A DNA stretch of 64,000 nt from RHKX01 sp046330415 (GTDB taxonomy: Bacteria > Actinomycetota > Thermoleophilia > Solirubrobacterales > 70-9). The DNA lies in NCBI GenBank assembly GCA_046330415.1, contig JAXLSW010000009.1, forward strand, positions 152,536-216,535. The letters are read 5' to 3'. Shown here one piece after another: positions 24,126 to 32,034 of the stretch. A program made the position numbers and the translations under genes. Position 1 is the stretch's first letter, and each line of letters begins with the position of its first letter. The notes beneath the pieces were generated by a model that saw nothing but the letters and a program-made list of their open reading frames with translations, did not search any database and was not told where the DNA came from.

Positions 24126-26291
24126 TCAGCAGGCCTTCTTCTTGGCCTTCTTCGCCTTCTTGACCTGCTTCTGGGCCTTCTTGATCTGCTTCTTGGAGGC
24201 GTCCTTCTTCTTCAGCTTCTGAAGGTGCTGCTTGGCCTTCTTCAGCTTCTTCTTGGCCTTCTTGCATGCCTTGCCGCCGGTCGACGGCTGATCGGAGTCG
24301 AGCGTCACCGAGGTCGGCAGGAACGTGTCGCCCGCCGAGACATCGAACGTCACGCGGCCTTCCTGCGGATCGAAGGTGGCGACGCCGTCGTCGCCCGTGG
24401 TGGCGCTGACTCCGCCCGCCGACACGGTGGCACCGCGAACCGGGCGGCGGTCCTCGCTCTTCTCGTCGAGACCGGCGCCCTTGTAGGCGGCGGTGACCTC
24501 GACCTCGATCTCACCAGATGCCTTGCGCTTGGCGGTCGCATCGACCTTCACCGGACCGGCCATCTGACCGCGGACCTTGTTGCATCGGTCGGCCTGCGTG
24601 TCGACCCCTTCGTGGGTGACGCCGTCGTAGGTGACCTTCGAGTTCCCGGTGATCGTCGCCGGGGTCGTGTAGGTGATGTTGCGGTCGAGGGATCCCGTGT
24701 GCTCACCGCTCAGGGTCAGGTTCGAGGTGACGGTGGTCGGGAAGCCACTCGAGGAGGGGCCGCTCCGGCCGACCGTGTCGGTCCCGTTGACGAACGACTT
24801 GCCGTCGTCGGAGTAGTTGCTGTAGGTCGCGGTGTTCGCGACGCTTCCGAAGAAGCTCTGCGCGTAGTGCAGAGTCACCGTCCCTGACGACAGGCCGTGC
24901 AGGGTGATGTCGGTGTTGGCTCCCAGAGCGCCGTGGTAATCCTCGTGGGTCGGCGCCCAGTCACCCGGGTCCGAGCTGACGACCGGAACCGGCTTGGTCG
25001 GCTTGCGGGCCGGGAAGTGGGCGATCTCCAGGTACGGCGCGCCACCGAGCGTGGTGAAGCTCTGCGTGGACAGCGCGACCGCGGTCCCGTCGGGCTTCCA
25101 CATCCCGGTGCTCTGGTAGTTCCCCGAGGGACGGATGTCCCCGCCGTCATAGGGCTGCAGGTCCTGCCCGGCGAGCTTGCCGCCGAGGTCGCCGTCGGCC
25201 GGCAGCAGGCGCGGCGTGAACGGAGCGCAGGATCGCTTTGCGGCACCCGCGACAGCGATCTGGGCGATCGGGGCGATCTCCCACGCGTCGAAGAAGCTTC
25301 GGTACGGCATCAGCGACAGGTAGTCGAGGTAGTGCGTGTTGCGCGAATCGATCGTGAACACGTCCGACGTGTTGTCAGGTGAACGCCCGTGGTCCTCCTG
25401 CCAATCGGGGTTGTGCGTGAGTCGCGTGCGCTCGCCCGTCTTCAGGTCGAGCTCCCAGACGTCCGGGTTGCCGCCCGCCTCGCCTCCCACCTGGACGTAG
25501 GTGATGGCGCGGCCCCCGTCGACGAAGTCCTTCGACTCGAAGAGCGCGGAGCTGTCGGACCACGCCGCCGTGTCCTGGTCGGTGGCCGAGGCCGGGCCGG
25601 CCGGGTTGAGCACGACCGGATCGCTCGTCACGTAGCCCGTCGGCGTCCGCTCCAGCTTCGCGAGGATCATGACCTCGATCGACTCCGTGCGGATGTCGGC
25701 GAACATGATGTGCTTGCCGTCGGGAGAGAGCTGGGGACGGGCGCCGAAGCCGAGGCTCAGCTGCGGCGCGGTCACCGCCCCACCCGGCGGGATCGGACCC
25801 GTGGGTCGAGCTCCGGAGAGATCGATGTCGAGGATCTGCTTCGTCTGGCAGTTGGTGACACTGGGGAGGCACTCGAGGACGCGCGGGTCGCCATAGGGCC
25901 CGAAGAAGACGCGCTTGCCATCGGGGAACGGGACGATCAGCGCGGGCTGCTCGATCTCTCCGGCGTTCGGCATTGCGGGCTCGCCCGAGACGCCCCCGGT
26001 CAGGTTCGTCGGGTTGGACCCGTCCTCGCCGACGATCCACATGTCGGCGTCACCGGTGGTGGCGTTGGCCATGAAGAGGAGGTGGTTCCCGTCGTGGGTG
26101 TAGGCGGGCTGGCTCGCATCCGCGATGCTGGACGGCAGTTGGATCTTCTGCAGGTCGATGGTCTCGAAAGGCGGGACGTCAGGGTCGGCGGCGGACGCCG
26201 ATGCGATCGGCAGACAGGCGAACGCCACGAGCGCGGCGGCCACGATGCTGCGGATGAAGGGCACCGATCGCCGAGACGATGGACTGCGCAA
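24126..26291 (-). CDS. Secreted PD40/TolB-like beta-propeller protein with Lys-rich tail
   Basis: A 721-residue exported protein. The signal segment (IRSIVAAALVAFACLPIASASA) ends near residue 35. The next 400 residues contain PD40-type repeats (SQPAYTHDGNHLLFMAN, ARPQLSPDGKHIMFADI, TGMWKPDGTAVALS), expected to form a beta-propeller. Ig-like segments follow (VEVTAAYKGAG, VRGATVSAGGVSATTGDDG). The last 48 residues are almost all Lys, Ala and Gln (KKAKKKLKKAKQHLQKLKKK) between two Cys residues. The start is TTG 26291, supported by AGGAGAG just upstream. The divergent TetR gene shares the promoter region, so it may regulate this gene. Confidence 0.8.
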   Translation of the reverse strand: MRSPSSRRSVPFIRSIVAAALVAFACLPIASASAADPDVPPFETIDLQKIQLPSSIADASQPAYTHDGNHLLFMANATTGDADMWIVGEDGSNPTNLTGGVSGEPAMPNAGEIEQPALIVPFPDGKRVFFGPYGDPRVLECLPSVTNCQTKQILDIDLSGARPTGPIPPGGAVTAPQLSLGFGARPQLSPDGKHIMFADIRTESIEVMILAKLERTPTGYVTSDPVVLNPAGPASATDQDTAAWSDSSALFESKDFVDGGRAITYVQVGGEAGGNPDVWELDLKTGERTRLTHNPDWQEDHGRSPDNTSDVFTIDSRNTHYLDYLSLMPYRSFFDAWEIAPIAQIAVAGAAKRSCAPFTPRLLPADGDLGGKLAGQDLQPYDGGDIRPSGNYQSTGMWKPDGTAVALSTQSFTTLGGAPYLEIAHFPARKPTKPVPVVSSDPGDWAPTHEDYHGALGANTDITLHGLSSGTVTLHYAQSFFGSVANTATYSNYSDDGKSFVNGTDTVGRSGPSSSGFPTTVTSNLTLSGEHTGSLDRNITYTTPATITGNSKVTYDGVTHEGVDTQADRCNKVRGQMAGPVKVDATAKRKASGEIEVEVTAAYKGAGLDEKSEDRRPVRGATVSAGGVSATTGDDGVATFDPQEGRVTFDVSAGDTFLPTSVTLDSDQPSTGGKACKKAKKKLKKAKQHLQKLKKKDASKKQIKKAQKQVKKAKKAKKKAC

Positions 26292-26351
26292 TTTCTCTCT
26301 CCTGTGGTGGGTCGCAATCGGCGCCCCAACGGCCCCGGTTGCTTAACGGCG

Positions 26352-26376
26352 CGTAAAGCTAACAGAGAGCTTTACG
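26352..26376. promoter_or_regulatory. Probable TetR operator, 9-bp perfect arms
   Basis: CGTAAAGCT (26352-26360) and AGCTTTACG (26368-26376) form a perfect inverted repeat with a 7-nt spacer, in an AT-richer stretch between the PD40 gene and the divergent TetR gene. Size, symmetry and position fit a TetR-family operator controlling both directions. Confidence 0.7.
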
Positions 26377-26428
26377 GAGAGTCAAGCTACAACCGCACCG
26401 TCGCGCTTCTCGCGTACAGTGCGACGCC

Positions 26429-27073
26429 ATGAGCAATGCGCAGGTGGCTCACCCGGCACGGCGCCGCTACACCGACGACACCCTCCTCGACGCCGCTCGA
26501 GACGTCTTCCACGAGCGCGGCTATCAGGGGACTCAGATCGCCGACATCGCCGAGCATGCGGGGACGACGAGGCCAACCCTCTACACCCGCGTGGGCGGCA
26601 AGGAGGAGATCTTTACCCGCGTTCTGGAGCGCGAGGCGGAGATCCTGACCGCCTGGCTCCTCGAGGCCTACGGGCAGGCGGGCGACCTGTCGCTTCACGA
26701 GATGGTCGACACGGCCCTGAAGCCGTTCTTCCGGTTCGCCGGCGAGCGCAGGGCCGGCTTCGACCTCCTCTTCGGCACCGAGCCCGGCCTTCCCGGAAGC
26801 ACGGTCGGCCAGCAGTTCCTGCGCGACATCACAGGCCCGGTCACCGGCTTGATCCGTGACCGGATCCGCGCGGTCGGGGGCGACGCAGGGTCGGTCAGCA
26901 TCGGCGCGGTCGCCGTCGCCACGATCGGGGCCTCACTTCATGTGGCCATCTACGCGGTCGAGCAGGACCTCGACCTCGAAGCCGCCTCCGACGTCGGCAC
27001 CGCTTACATCGAGGGAGCCTTCCGCTCACTCGATCTCTCGGCCCTCGGACGCCTCGACGAGCTGGCGGGTTAA
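26429..27073 (+). CDS. TetR/AcrR-family transcriptional regulator
   Basis: A 214-residue TetR protein. The helix-turn-helix is DTLLDAARDVFHERGYQGTQ, then IADIAEHAGTTRPTLYTRVG, with GKEEIFTRVLEREAEIL after it. The C-terminal half contains the hydrophobic helices usual for the AcrR-type ligand pocket (LKPFFRFAGERRAGFDLLFG). The ATG at 26429 lies 52 bp from a perfect palindrome that is its likely operator. It ends 6 bp before the stop of the convergent methyltransferase gene. Its probable targets are itself and the PD40 protein. Confidence 0.92.
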   Translation: MSNAQVAHPARRRYTDDTLLDAARDVFHERGYQGTQIADIAEHAGTTRPTLYTRVGGKEEIFTRVLEREAEILTAWLLEAYGQAGDLSLHEMVDTALKPFFRFAGERRAGFDLLFGTEPGLPGSTVGQQFLRDITGPVTGLIRDRIRAVGGDAGSVSIGAVAVATIGASLHVAIYAVEQDLDLEAASDVGTAYIEGAFRSLDLSALGRLDELAG

Positions 27074-27079
27074 GGCGCC

Positions 27080-27814
27080 TCAGCGCCCGAAGCCGAAGAT
27101 CACCGACTCGCTGTAGCGGTCGTCCTCCGCCAGGACGACGCGCTCGCGCAGGTGCAGGCCGGCCTCCCCGGCCTCTGCCTCGAGATCGCCGGCGTCGGCG
27201 TAGACGACCTCGGCCGTGGTCGTCCGGTCGGCGAGCCGGTCACGGCGGCGGAATCTCAGGGTCAGCAGCTCCCCGTCCCGTCTCGCCTCCTCGATCCGGC
27301 TCTCGTAAGGCCCAACCCAGGTTGGGCCGGGTGGGGTGGCCGGGTCGAAGAGCGCCTGGTCGAGATCGGGGTGCACCGCGAGCCAGAGGATCCCTCCGGG
27401 CTCCAAGTGCCGTCCGGCCCGCTCCATCATCGCCACCCGGTCCTCACGACGGGTGAGGAGCTGGACGAACGCCGCCGGAGCGATCACGCGCTCGAAGCGA
27501 GCGCCGAGGTCGAGCGTCCGCGCATCGGCGGCGATCGTCTCCACCTCGACCCCGAGCTCGCCGGCGCGATGGCGCAGCGCGTCGAGCAGCTCCTCGTCGA
27601 GATCGACCGCGGACACCTGCGACCCACACACCGCGAGCATCAACGAAACGCGACCGGCCCCGGCTCCCAACTCGAGCACCCGCGCCGGGCCGAGGCTCGC
27701 CCAGAAGTCGAGATCGGCGGCGTAGCCACCCGACTCGAGGTCGTGCCAGATCAGGTCCTCCATCGGCGCGGGCCGCAGGCCCGCCGACGTCGACCCCGGC
27801 TTCGCCGCCTTCAC
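27080..27814 (-). CDS. Class I SAM-dependent methyltransferase
   Basis: A 244-residue methyltransferase. Motif I is VLELGAGAGRVSLMLAV (about residue 45), the acidic ribose-binding residue is in VSAVDLDEELL, and ADARTLDL and FERVIAPAAFVQLL give motifs II and III. The GTG at 27814 overlaps the Doc toxin stop by 4 bp (GTGA), so this gene is translationally coupled to the toxin-antitoxin pair, which is unusual. An internal ATG at residue 18 is an alternative start. The acceptor (small molecule, RNA or protein) is not known. Confidence 0.87.
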   Translation of the reverse strand: MKAAKPGSTSAGLRPAPMEDLIWHDLESGGYAADLDFWASLGPARVLELGAGAGRVSLMLAVCGSQVSAVDLDEELLDALRHRAGELGVEVETIAADARTLDLGARFERVIAPAAFVQLLTRREDRVAMMERAGRHLEPGGILWLAVHPDLDQALFDPATPPGPTWVGPYESRIEEARRDGELLTLRFRRRDRLADRTTTAEVVYADAGDLEAEAGEAGLHLRERVVLAEDDRYSESVIFGFGR

Positions 27815-28197
27815 CGGAGCTCGATCATGTGCCCGTTGAGCACCGTCGTGATCTCGGGAACATCGAGGTCCCCGCGGGCGACTCCCTGCACCAGGGCCTC
27901 GGCGGTGTCCACGTCGAACCGGAGGTCCATGTCGTTGAGCAGGCAGAACGCGCGGAGCGCCGACCAGGCAAGCCGCTTGTTGCCGTCGACGAGCGGGTGG
28001 TTTCGGGCCAGCGAGTGCAGCAGCGCCGCCGGCTTCTCGGCGAATGTGGGGTAGGCATCCTCACCGAATACCGTCGCGCCCGGGCGAGCCGCGGCGGATG
28101 CGAGCAGACCGCGATCGCGGATCTTCACGGGCCCGAGGATCCCGACGGCGATCTCGACCAGGTCGTCGACGCTGAGGAAGTCGAGATCCTCGCTCAC
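27811..28197 (-). CDS. doc: Doc-family toxin (Fic fold)
   Basis: A 128-residue Fic/Doc protein. Doc toxins phosphorylate EF-Tu and stop translation. The active-site motif is HPLVDGNKR at residues 67-75, matching HxFxDxNKR except Leu for Phe; the catalytic His, the Asp and the terminal Asn-Lys-Arg are kept. The N-terminal FLSVDDLVEIAVGILG is typical of Doc. The start is a GTG overlapping the antitoxin stop by 4 bp. The downstream methyltransferase overlaps in the same way. Neutralisation by the RHH protein just upstream is expected. Confidence 0.9.
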   Translation of the reverse strand: MSEDLDFLSVDDLVEIAVGILGPVKIRDRGLLASAAARPGATVFGEDAYPTFAEKPAALLHSLARNHPLVDGNKRLAWSALRAFCLLNDMDLRFDVDTAEALVQGVARGDLDVPEITTVLNGHMIELR

Positions 28198-28391
28198 CGA
28201 CCGAGCCGGTCGAGAAGCTCCGCATCCTCCTCGCGGATGCGGGCGATCGCCTCGGCGAGACGCCGCGGCCGGTCGGAGACGTAGTCGGAGATCGCCGACC
28301 GGGCGACCTCCTGCATCGAACGGCCCTCCTGCTCGGCCTTCCGCCGTAGGGCATCTGACTCAGCGTCGGTCAGGCGGAGGTTCATTGCCAT
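28194..28391 (-). CDS. Ribbon-helix-helix antitoxin of the Doc toxin
   Basis: A 65-residue protein with a short beta-strand (MNLRLTDAE) and two helices (SDALRRKAEQEG, SMQEVARSAISDYV) as in CopG/RHH DNA-binding proteins, then a charged C-terminal tail likely to wrap the toxin. Doc is more often paired with Phd, but RHH partners are also known. Starts at 28391 or 28385 are both ATG. No strong Shine-Dalgarno is visible, so a leaderless message is possible. A pair of 8-bp palindromes lies directly upstream and should be its autoregulatory operator. Confidence 0.85.
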   Translation of the reverse strand: MAMNLRLTDAESDALRRKAEQEGRSMQEVARSAISDYVSDRPRRLAEAIARIREEDAELLDRLGR

Positions 28392-28398
28392 CGCCGGA

Positions 28399-28417
28399 TG
28401 GTACCACCGTGGTACCA
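28399..28417. promoter_or_regulatory. Toxin-antitoxin operator: two TGGTACCA palindromes
   Basis: TGGTACCA at 28399-28406 and again at 28410-28417, 11 bp apart centre to centre, starting 8 bp from the antitoxin start codon. Each box is itself palindromic, as expected for cooperative binding of RHH dimers on one face of the helix. Confidence 0.75.
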
Positions 28418-28445
28418 GGGCGCAGTGACGCTCTTCCAGAGCTGA

Positions 28446-29852
28446 CTAGGAGCGCAGGCCGGCGAGCGTCCGTGGCAGGCGCTCGAGGATCCCGGCGGGC
28501 TCCTCCGTGGTCCGCTTGCGGCACTGCTTCAGCTCATGGGAGTAGGGCCAGAAGTCGACCTGCATCGTGTGCCGCGCCGATCGCACGTAGCGCTTCTTCA
28601 TCTCGGCCTGATCGGTGACGATCCACTCGTCCATCTCCGCCTCCGACGGGAGCACGCTCGAGCCCGTGATCAGGTCGCCCACCCACTCGGCCTGCATCTC
28701 CATCAGCGGGATGTTCGATCCCACCGTCTGCACGAAGCCGATGAAGAACAGCCCCGGGAGCTCCGGGGTGAGCACCCGCTGGTAGAGCGGCATGGCGTTG
28801 TCGGCGGGGTCGTAGAGCTCCTTGTCGAAGAAGGGCAGCGCCACCTTGTAGCCGGTCGCGTAGACGAGCAGATCGACATGCTCGCTCGTGCCGTCGACGA
28901 AGTGCACGGTGTCGCCGTCGAGGCGCTCGATGTTGGGCTTCATCTCGACGTCGCCGTGGCCAACGCGGTCGTAGAGGTCGGAGGAGACCGTCGGGTGCGC
29001 CTCGAGCAGCCGGTGGTCGGGCTTGGGCAGGCCGCGGTCCTCGGGCCGGCCGGCGCTGAGGCGGACGACCACCTCGTAGAGCTTGCGGTTGACCGCGAAC
29101 GGCACGTACGCGCTCAGGGGCGATCCGAACTGATCGATCGGCTTGCCGAAGGCGTACTTCGGCAGCACGTGGACGCCGTGCCTGGTCGCCAGGAACACCC
29201 GCTTGGCGGGCCTCGCCGCGTCGCAGGCGATGTCCATGCCGGAGTTGCCCACGCCGATGACGAGCACGTTCTTGTCGACGAAGACGTCGGGGCGCATGTA
29301 CTCGTGGGCGTGGAACGTCTCGCCGCTGAACTCGCCCGGGAACTCCGGGATCTGCGGCTCGCTGTGGTGGCCGTTGGCGACGAAGACGTACTGGTACGTC
29401 CTCGTCCCCTTCGCCGTCGTCACCGACCAGCCGGAGGAGCCCGGTCGGCCCGGGCCGGCGACCGGCTCGACGTGCGTGACCGGCGTGTTGAACGTGATCC
29501 GCTCGGTCAGGCCGAAACGGTCGGCGAAGTCCTGGAAGTACTGAGCCATCAGCACGTGGGAGGGGTAGTCGGGCCAGTCCTCGGGCATCGGGTAGGACGG
29601 GAACTGCGTCAGCGGCCGGGAGCTGTTGAGGTGCAGCGTCTCGTAGGCCGCCGCCCCGCCGTTGTCGTTGTCGATGCGCCAGAGGCCGCCGACCATCGAG
29701 CCCTTCTCGAACCAGTCGAAGCTGATGCCGCGGTCGACGAGAGCCTTCGCCGAAGCGAGGCCGGAGGGGCCGGCGCCGATCACGCAGGCGATGGCGTCGA
29801 AGTCGCCGGCGGGGGTGGAGTTCTCGGCTGTGCTGTCGGTGCTGTCGGTCAT
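28446..29852 (-). CDS. Flavin-containing monooxygenase (FMO family)
   Basis: A 468-residue NADPH- and FAD-dependent monooxygenase. The FAD motif is CVIGAGPSGLASAKAL at about residue 23, the FMO fingerprint is FSGETFHAHEY at about 175, and the NADPH motif is VIGVGNSGMDIACDA just after. Such enzymes oxygenate N or S atoms or carry out Baeyer-Villiger oxidation of ketones. The ATG at 29852 has GAGGAAG upstream and overlaps the SDR stop by 4 bp, so the two are coupled. An alcohol-to-ketone step by the SDR followed by this oxygenase is a reasonable but unproven pairing. Confidence 0.92.
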   Translation of the reverse strand: MTDSTDSTAENSTPAGDFDAIACVIGAGPSGLASAKALVDRGISFDWFEKGSMVGGLWRIDNDNGGAAAYETLHLNSSRPLTQFPSYPMPEDWPDYPSHVLMAQYFQDFADRFGLTERITFNTPVTHVEPVAGPGRPGSSGWSVTTAKGTRTYQYVFVANGHHSEPQIPEFPGEFSGETFHAHEYMRPDVFVDKNVLVIGVGNSGMDIACDAARPAKRVFLATRHGVHVLPKYAFGKPIDQFGSPLSAYVPFAVNRKLYEVVVRLSAGRPEDRGLPKPDHRLLEAHPTVSSDLYDRVGHGDVEMKPNIERLDGDTVHFVDGTSEHVDLLVYATGYKVALPFFDKELYDPADNAMPLYQRVLTPELPGLFFIGFVQTVGSNIPLMEMQAEWVGDLITGSSVLPSEAEMDEWIVTDQAEMKKRYVRSARHTMQVDFWPYSHELKQCRKRTTEEPAGILERLPRTLAGLRS

Positions 29853-30637
29853 TGCTTCCTCGGATTCGATTTCAGGAGACGAGCTTGGTTACGGCGCCCC
29901 GCCTTCTCGAAGAGCGGCATGGCGCGAAGGAACAGGTTCGGGGAGATCCCGAAGAGTCGGGCGACACCGCCGCGCCAGCGCGGGATCGACCCGAGGGCGC
30001 GGTGGCGCTCGCTCTCGATCAGCTCCACGCCCAGCTCGGCGACCGGCTCGGGCTCGAGCAACTTGGTGCCGCTGAAGGAGAGCGCCGCGGCTCGATCCTC
30101 GAGGCGGTCGTAGAGCATCGGCGTCCAGATGCCGTCGGGACACAGGACCATCAGGCGGACACCGGACCCGCGCAGCTCCGCCGCGGTTCCCAGCGTGAAG
30201 GCGCGCACGGCGTGCTTGGTCGCCGCGTACACGGTCTCACCCGGGACGGGACTGAACGAGGCGAGCGAGGCGACGTTGAGCACCTTCCCCGAGCCGCGGC
30301 GGCTCATGACGTCGACGGCGGCACGGGTGCCGTTGATCACCCCGAGCAGGTTGACGCGAACGACCCGCTCGATCTCCTCATCGCTCTGGTCGACGACGAA
30401 CCCGGCGCCGAGGATCCCGGCGTTGTTCACCCACACGTCCGGCTCGACCTCGCTCGCAAGGCCGCGGCAGGCGTTCGGGTCGGTCACGTCGAGAACCACA
30501 TCGGCTCCGGCGAGGTCGGCTCCGATCACCTCATAGCCACGCCGCTTCAGAGCGTCGACGAAGGCTGAGCCCAGGCCGCCGGCCGCGCCGGTGACGATCG
30601 CCTTCCTGGATCCGCTCGGCTGGGTTCCCGAAGGCAT
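29849..30637 (-). CDS. SDR-family oxidoreductase
   Basis: A short-chain dehydrogenase of 262 residues from the ATG at 30637 (268 from a GTG at 30655). Motifs are TGAAGGLGSAF, NNAGILGAGF, and the active site Ser in NVASLASF with YAATKHA. The C-terminal region (GVARLFGISPNLFLRAMPLFEKAGRRNQ) is basic and may touch the membrane. It is coupled to the FMO gene through an ATGA overlap. The substrate is probably a hydrophobic alcohol or ketone, inferred from the partner only. Confidence 0.9.
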   Translation of the reverse strand: MPSGTQPSGSRKAIVTGAAGGLGSAFVDALKRRGYEVIGADLAGADVVLDVTDPNACRGLASEVEPDVWVNNAGILGAGFVVDQSDEEIERVVRVNLLGVINGTRAAVDVMSRRGSGKVLNVASLASFSPVPGETVYAATKHAVRAFTLGTAAELRGSGVRLMVLCPDGIWTPMLYDRLEDRAAALSFSGTKLLEPEPVAELGVELIESERHRALGSIPRWRGGVARLFGISPNLFLRAMPLFEKAGRRNQARLLKSNPRKQ

Positions 30638-30708
30638 CTGGCTGGAAGCGGGCACGGGTCGGTTTATAGCGCTCGGCGAGCGGGCTCCCGTCGGTGGTCG
30701 CCACCGAC

Positions 30709-32034
30709 CTACTTCAGCCGCACCCGCAGCTTCTGCAGCTTCACCGACCCGTCGGCCCCGTAGAAGCGGATCTTGACCTGGGCTGTCACCTTGCGGCCGC
30801 GATTGAGGGCCCGGTGGATCAGCCCGGGGTTCTTCTTCGGGATCAGCTTCAGGGTCAGGGTCTCCCCCGCCTTCAGATCGACGTCCTGGCGCTTGAGGGC
30901 CAGGGACTTACGCGAGCCCTCGGGTTCGCACTTGCCGCTGACGACGACGTGGACGTCGGCGTCGGCTGCCAGGTCGACTGCGATCTCGACCTTCTTGCCG
31001 TGGATCGCCTGCTTCGCGGGGGCGGTGGCGGTGGCGTCGGGACCCGTGGGCGGCTTCGCCGCGCAGGTGACAGTGATGCTGACCGTAGCGGTCGAGCCGC
31101 CGTTGAGCGAGTAGGTGAAGGAGTCCGGGCCGCAGTAGCCGGCGTCGGGGGTGTAGGTGAGGTCGGCGCCGGAGTTGGTGATGGCGACCTGGCCGTGGGC
31201 GCCGCTCGTCTTCGACTGGATCGTCATCGGACCGCCGTATGGATCGGCGTCGTTGGCGAGGACGTCGATCGTGGTCGGACCTGAGTCCTGGGCGACCGTC
31301 TCCGAGTCGTCGACGGCGGTCGGAGGCTGGTCGACCCAGTAGCCGGTCAGCGGGACCTTCAGTGGTGTATCGGAAGCGTTGCTCGGGAGGACGAGGGAGG
31401 CGCGCTTGAAGCTCTCGCTCGAGCCCTGGAAGCGGATCGTGACCTCGCATCCCTGATGGACAGCGATGGTCTGCCCCGAGCAGTGGTCGGAGGCGATCTG
31501 GTAGGCGGAGGCATCGGCGCCCGTGATCGAGGCGGTGCCGGCATGAAGCTTCGCGGCGCCGCCGTTTCGGATCGTCAGCGATCGCGTCCTCGGAGCGCTC
31601 TTACGCCCAAAGCTCAGGCGGCGCTCGGTCGGGTACGTGGTCGGGGTGCCGGAGTTGAGCAGGACCGAGACGGTGTCGGAGAAGTAGCTCGCGGCCGCGA
31701 GGTCGGGGTTGCCGTCGCCGTCGAAGTCGTCGCTGGTCACCGAGATGGGGCCATCGCCGGTGCCGAAGTCGGTCTTCGTCCCGAAGCCGCCGCTGCCGTC
31801 TCCGAGCAGGACCGAGACGGTGTTGACGCCGTAGTTGGCGGCCGCGAGGTCGGGATTGCCGTCGGCGTCGAAGTCGGCGCTGGTCACCGATCGTGGGGCG
31901 TCACCGGTGGCGAAGTCGGTCTTCGCGCCGAAGCCGCCGTTTCCATCCCCGAGCAGGACCGAGACGGTGTCGACGCTGTAGTCGGCGAGCGCGAGGTCGG
32001 GATTGCCGTCACCGTCGAAGTCCTCGCTGGCCAC
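30709..32034 (-). CDS. FG-GAP repeat surface protein, C-terminal part (after frameshift)
   Basis: This open frame continues the gene that starts at 33812; one base appears to be missing near 32074. It holds the end of FG-GAP repeat 12 and repeats 13 and 14 (DFDADGNPDLAAANYG), a choice-of-anchor D-like domain (RRLSFGRKSAPRTRSLTIRN, DHCSGQTIAVHQGCEVTIRF), an Ig/cadherin-like domain (TIDVLANDADPYGGPMTIQS, YTPDAGYCGPDSFTYSLNGG) and a Lys-rich C-terminal beta module (ALNRGRKVTAQVKIRFYGADG). If read alone it would start at an internal ATG (32034) with no signal peptide, so it is unlikely to be made as a separate exported protein. The intact product would be about 1,034 residues. Confidence 0.75.
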   Translation of the reverse strand: MASEDFDGDGNPDLALADYSVDTVSVLLGDGNGGFGAKTDFATGDAPRSVTSADFDADGNPDLAAANYGVNTVSVLLGDGSGGFGTKTDFGTGDGPISVTSDDFDGDGNPDLAAASYFSDTVSVLLNSGTPTTYPTERRLSFGRKSAPRTRSLTIRNGGAAKLHAGTASITGADASAYQIASDHCSGQTIAVHQGCEVTIRFQGSSESFKRASLVLPSNASDTPLKVPLTGYWVDQPPTAVDDSETVAQDSGPTTIDVLANDADPYGGPMTIQSKTSGAHGQVAITNSGADLTYTPDAGYCGPDSFTYSLNGGSTATVSITVTCAAKPPTGPDATATAPAKQAIHGKKVEIAVDLAADADVHVVVSGKCEPEGSRKSLALKRQDVDLKAGETLTLKLIPKKNPGLIHRALNRGRKVTAQVKIRFYGADGSVKLQKLRVRLK

